Source of the DNA: JBDLRH01 sp039800165
GTDB lineage: Bacteria; Pseudomonadota; Gammaproteobacteria; Burkholderiales; Burkholderiaceae_C
DNA length: 10,341 nt
Assembly: GCA_039800165.1 (NCBI GenBank)
Contig: JBDLRH010000016.1
Span: forward strand, 1-10,341
Reading direction: 5' to 3'
Below, one piece after another: positions 8,225 to 10,341 of the stretch (position 1 is its first letter; the number at the start of each line of letters is the position of its first letter). The position numbers and the translations under genes are program-made. The notes under the pieces were generated by a model. It did no database searches. It saw nothing but the letters and a program-made list of their open reading frames with translations, and had not been told where the DNA came from.

Positions 8225-9390
8225 ACGCAACGCAAGGCATGACCACAGACCGGGCCGACGTCGAGGCAGCAGGCGACACCGCACGCCGCTTTGCACTGGA
8301 AGAACTGGCGCCGCACATTCACGCGTGGGACGAGGCGGGCACCTTTCCGCGCAGCGTGTACCAGCGCGCCGCGCAGCTTGGCCTGATCGGCATGGGGTTC
8401 GACGAGTCGCTGGGCGGGTCGCCCGCGTCGATGGCGATGCGCAATGCGGTGTCGATGGCCCTGGCGCGCCACACGGCCAGTGGCGGCCTCCTGGCCAGCC
8501 TGTTCTCGCACACCATCGGCCTGCCGCCGCTCGCGCGGCACGGCTCGGCCGCGCTGCAGCAGCGGGTGATTCCACCGGTGTTGCGCGGGGAGAAGATTGC
8601 TGCGCTGGCCATCACCGAGCCCGGGGGTGGTTCGGATGTGGCAAGCCTGCGTACCACCGCGCGGCGCGAGGGCAACGCCTGGCTCATCAATGGTGAGAAG
8701 ACCTTCATCACCTCGGGCATGCGGGCCGACTGGATCACCGTGGCCGTGCGCACCGGCGAGCCAGGCACGCGTGGCTCAGGGGGCATCTCGATGATCGTGG
8801 TGCCCGGCGATGCAGCAGGGCTGCAGCGCACCGAACTCAAGAAGATGGGCTGGTGGTGCTCGGACACCGCGCACCTGCGCTTCGATGGCGTGCGCGTACC
8901 GCTGGACCATCTGGTGGGTGACGAGGGCGCGGGCTTCAAGTACATCATGTCCAACTTCAACAGCGAACGGCTGGGCATGGCGGCGATGGCGCTGGGCTAC
9001 GCGCAGGCCTGCTTTGACGAGGCGCTGGACTGGGCGCGCGAGCGCAAGACCTTCGGCCAGCCGCTGGTCGGGCATCAGGCCGTGCGTCACAAACTGGTGG
9101 ACATGCGCATGCGCATCGAGGCCACGCAGGCCTGGGTGGATGCGGTGACCGCGCGCATGGACGCAGGCGACGAAGGCCCCGACTGGGTGGCACAGGTCTG
9201 CATGCTGAAGAACCAGGCCACGCAGACCATGCAGTTCTGCGCCGACCAGGCGGTGCAGATCCTCGGCGGCATGGGCTTCATGCGCGGCACGCGCAGCGAG
9301 CGCATCTACCGCGAGGTCAAGGTGATGATGATCGGTGGCGGTGCCGAAGAGATCATGAAGGAGCTGGCGGCGCGGCAGCTCGGCCTGTGA
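8221..9390 (+). CDS. Acyl-CoA dehydrogenase (FAD-dependent), second copy
   Basis: This 389-residue full-length acyl-CoA dehydrogenase starts by ATGA overlap with the carboxylase alpha gene, so translation is probably coupled. Family signature one is ITEPGGGSD (131-139), the flavin segment TFITSG is at 161-166, and signature two begins QILGGMGF (346-353). As in the first copy, the YEGT glutamate is replaced by glycine (IGGGAEE, G373), while E249-R250 (NSER) offers a helix-G Glu as catalytic base. The two dehydrogenases are clearly divergent rather than recent duplicates, which suggests they act on different intermediates of one pathway, for example before and after carboxylation and chain shortening. 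The family's electron acceptor is ETF; no ETF gene is in the window. Confidence 0.9.
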   Translation: MNATQGMTTDRADVEAAGDTARRFALEELAPHIHAWDEAGTFPRSVYQRAAQLGLIGMGFDESLGGSPASMAMRNAVSMALARHTASGGLLASLFSHTIGLPPLARHGSAALQQRVIPPVLRGEKIAALAITEPGGGSDVASLRTTARREGNAWLINGEKTFITSGMRADWITVAVRTGEPGTRGSGGISMIVVPGDAAGLQRTELKKMGWWCSDTAHLRFDGVRVPLDHLVGDEGAGFKYIMSNFNSERLGMAAMALGYAQACFDEALDWARERKTFGQPLVGHQAVRHKLVDMRMRIEATQAWVDAVTARMDAGDEGPDWVAQVCMLKNQATQTMQFCADQAVQILGGMGFMRGTRSERIYREVKVMMIGGGAEEIMKELAARQLGL

Positions 9391-9445
9391 TGCCGTCTCG
9401 CTTGTGCTGCGGGCGACAGCGGCGTGCGGCCGGTGCGCTGCGCTT

Positions 9446-9454
9446 TGGGACAAT
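9446..9454 (+). promoter_or_regulatory. Candidate extended -10 promoter for the thioesterase gene
   Basis: TGG-GACAAT is an extended -10 (TGn plus four matches of six to TATAAT). It ends six bases before the ATG at 9461, so a transcript from it would be nearly or fully leaderless. No Shine-Dalgarno sequence precedes the ATG and no good -35 is seen. It may add internal expression within the operon. Confidence 0.45.
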
Positions 9455-9460
9455 CCACCC

Positions 9461-9940
9461 ATGAAGAAAGTCGCGATTCCGCACGAGTTCGATACCGAAT
9501 TCACCGAAGGCCTGCGCCAGATCTTCGAGGACCGCATCGTCTTCAACCGGGTGCTGGGGCTCAAGATCACCTCGGTGTTGCCCGAGAGGGTGGTGGGCCG
9601 CATGGAAATGCGGCAGGAGCTCATTGGCCACTATTCGCACAACCGGCTGCATGGCGGCGTGATCAGCGCCGGGCTGGATGCGATGGGCGGTCTGATGGTG
9701 ATGGCCGCCATCGGGGCGCGCCACATGGACGAGCCGGCAGCGCAGCGGCTGATGCGCTTTGCCAAGCTGGGCACCATCGACTTGCGGGTGGACTACCTGC
9801 GCCCGGCCATCGGTGAATCGTTCGAGCTGCGCGCCGAGCTGCTGCGCCTGGGTTCACGCGTGGCCAGTACCCGCATGGAATTTGTCGGCGCCGACGGCAA
9901 GCTGCTGTCCACCGGCGCGGGCGCGTACATCGTTTCCTGA
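9461..9940 (+). CDS. YigI-like hotdog acyl-CoA thioesterase (PaaI superfamily)
   Basis: This 159-residue protein has a single hotdog domain. LHGGVISAGLD (63-73) carries the HGG turn and the helix-borne Asp typical of PaaI-type thioesterases. GTIDLRVDYLRP (104-115) and a SxGAGAYIV-like end strongly resemble E. coli YigI, a medium/long-chain acyl-CoA thioesterase, as I recall it. It would hydrolyse acyl-CoA to free acid and CoA, probably as an oligomer in the cytoplasm. The ATG at 9461 is preferred over an in-frame GTG at 9404. The extra 19 residues from the GTG are Cys/Arg/Ala-rich and unlike the family, and they would run through the proposed promoter. It follows the second dehydrogenase by 70 bp. 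A likely role is relieving CoA sequestration by stalled branched or carboxylated intermediates, which is inference. Confidence 0.85.
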   Translation: MKKVAIPHEFDTEFTEGLRQIFEDRIVFNRVLGLKITSVLPERVVGRMEMRQELIGHYSHNRLHGGVISAGLDAMGGLMVMAAIGARHMDEPAAQRLMRFAKLGTIDLRVDYLRPAIGESFELRAELLRLGSRVASTRMEFVGADGKLLSTGAGAYIVS

Positions 9941-9955
9941 TCGCAGGGCCGCCAG

Positions 9956-10341
9956 ATGTCAACTTCAAGCTCCTTGTCGGTGTGGATTGCGCACGCACAG
10001 GCGCAACTGGATGCCGCCACCCGCGCGCTGGCCCTGCGCTGTGCCAGCGGTACGCGCATCGATGGTGCCAAGGCCGATGCGTGGCAGGTGCCGTCATACG
10101 AGCTCGCCTGGGCCGCGGCGCATCTGCTGGCCGCACGTACGCTTGATGACTGGCTGGCGCGTGCCGATGCTGCTGCTGCACCGTCGGGCCAAGCGGGCGA
10201 TGCGGGCGATGCGGGGAATACGGGTAACGGGGGTGCAATGGCGCAAGGCCTGGCCCGCCTGTTCATCGTGGAGGCGCTGGTCGATGTGATCGCTCGGCTG
10301 GAGGCGATGCAGATGGACCTGGGCCTGGACGGTGCGGCACT
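9956..10341 (+). CDS. Unidentified protein, N-terminal part; possibly an acyl-CoA dehydrogenase with an N-terminal extension
   Basis: An open frame starts at an ATG 15 bp after the thioesterase stop and is still open at the window edge (128 codons visible). The visible part is alpha-helical and Ala/Leu-rich. Segments such as SYELAWAAAHLLAART and ARLFIVEALVDVIARLE recall the N-terminal helical extension of long (about 550-residue) acyl-CoA dehydrogenases such as methylsuccinyl-CoA dehydrogenase. No FAD motif is reached, so this is a guess from resemblance and context. A Gly-rich 9-bp tandem repeat (10186-10230) encodes a flexible loop between two helical parts. The close spacing suggests the same operon as the thioesterase. 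Confidence 0.6.
   Translation, partial: MSTSSSLSVWIAHAQAQLDAATRALALRCASGTRIDGAKADAWQVPSYELAWAAAHLLAARTLDDWLARADAAAAPSGQAGDAGDAGNTGNGGAMAQGLARLFIVEALVDVIARLEAMQMDLGLDGAA
10186..10230 (+). repeat. In-frame 9-bp tandem repeat in the last gene
   Basis: Five 9-bp units starting with GGG (GGGCCAAGC, GGGCGATGC twice, GGGGAATAC, GGGTAACGG) encode a Gly-Gln/Asp/Asn-Ala/Thr repeat. The first unit differs by one base from GGGCCAAGT, the core unit of the SDR array read in the same phase. Confidence 0.75.

Noticed and set aside
6209..8575. Very long (788-codon) open frame on the minus strand opposite the alpha subunit
   Set aside because: It is a shadow caused by G/C-rich third positions of the plus-strand gene, is rich in Arg/His/Gln without any family motif, and the opposite strand has an unmistakable biotin carboxylase.
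9404..9460. Earlier GTG start for the thioesterase
   Set aside because: The added 19 residues do not look like the family N-terminus and would overlap the extended -10 element; the ATG at 9461 gives the usual family length.

Overview
The window is a high-GC stretch with strong third-position G/C bias. Densely packed genes, 4-bp ATGA overlaps and -10 boxes sitting directly in front of start codons point to a betaproteobacterium of the order Burkholderiales, probably Comamonadaceae-like. No rRNA or marker gene is present to confirm this. All supported genes are on the plus strand.

Layout. Positions 2-121 hold the last codons of an enoyl-CoA hydratase-like protein. A TPR-methyltransferase fusion gene (201-1337) follows. 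From 1346 a new transcription unit seems to start: a palindromic operator candidate overlaps a promoter, then come a TetR-family regulator (1395-2087), an SDR oxidoreductase (2084-3043) and the carboxyltransferase (beta) subunit of an acyl-CoA carboxylase (3040-4698). These three genes overlap by ATGA. Next are an acyl-CoA dehydrogenase (4739-5917), a 372-bp non-coding stretch rich in nested inverted repeats (5918-6289), the biotin carboxylase/biotin carrier (alpha) subunit (6290-8224), a second acyl-CoA dehydrogenase overlapping it by ATGA (8221-9390), a YigI-like hotdog acyl-CoA thioesterase (9461-9940), and the start of a further gene that runs off the window (9956 onwards) and may be an acyl-CoA dehydrogenase with an N-terminal extension.

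Function. The cluster looks like a catabolic acyl-CoA module. A flavin dehydrogenase introduces a 2,3-double bond, a biotin-dependent methylcrotonyl/geranyl-type carboxylase carboxylates the enoyl-CoA, a hydratase (possibly the one cut off at the left edge) adds water, an SDR may handle a redox step, and a thioesterase recovers CoA. The arrangement recalls the leucine/isovalerate (liu) and acyclic terpene (atu) operons. Here an acyl-CoA dehydrogenase lies between the beta and alpha carboxylase genes, where liu operons have a hydratase, and a second dehydrogenase follows alpha. No HMG-CoA-lyase-type gene lies in the window, so the substrate cannot be named; a beta-methyl-branched acyl-CoA is the best guess.

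Unusual points. An 80-bp palindromic, AT-richer element lies in frame inside the carboxylase beta gene. Related 9-bp tandem repeats occur in the SDR gene and in the last gene. The SDR lacks the classical Ser/Tyr/Lys catalytic residues. The non-coding gap before the alpha gene is strongly palindromic. Several starts look leaderless.
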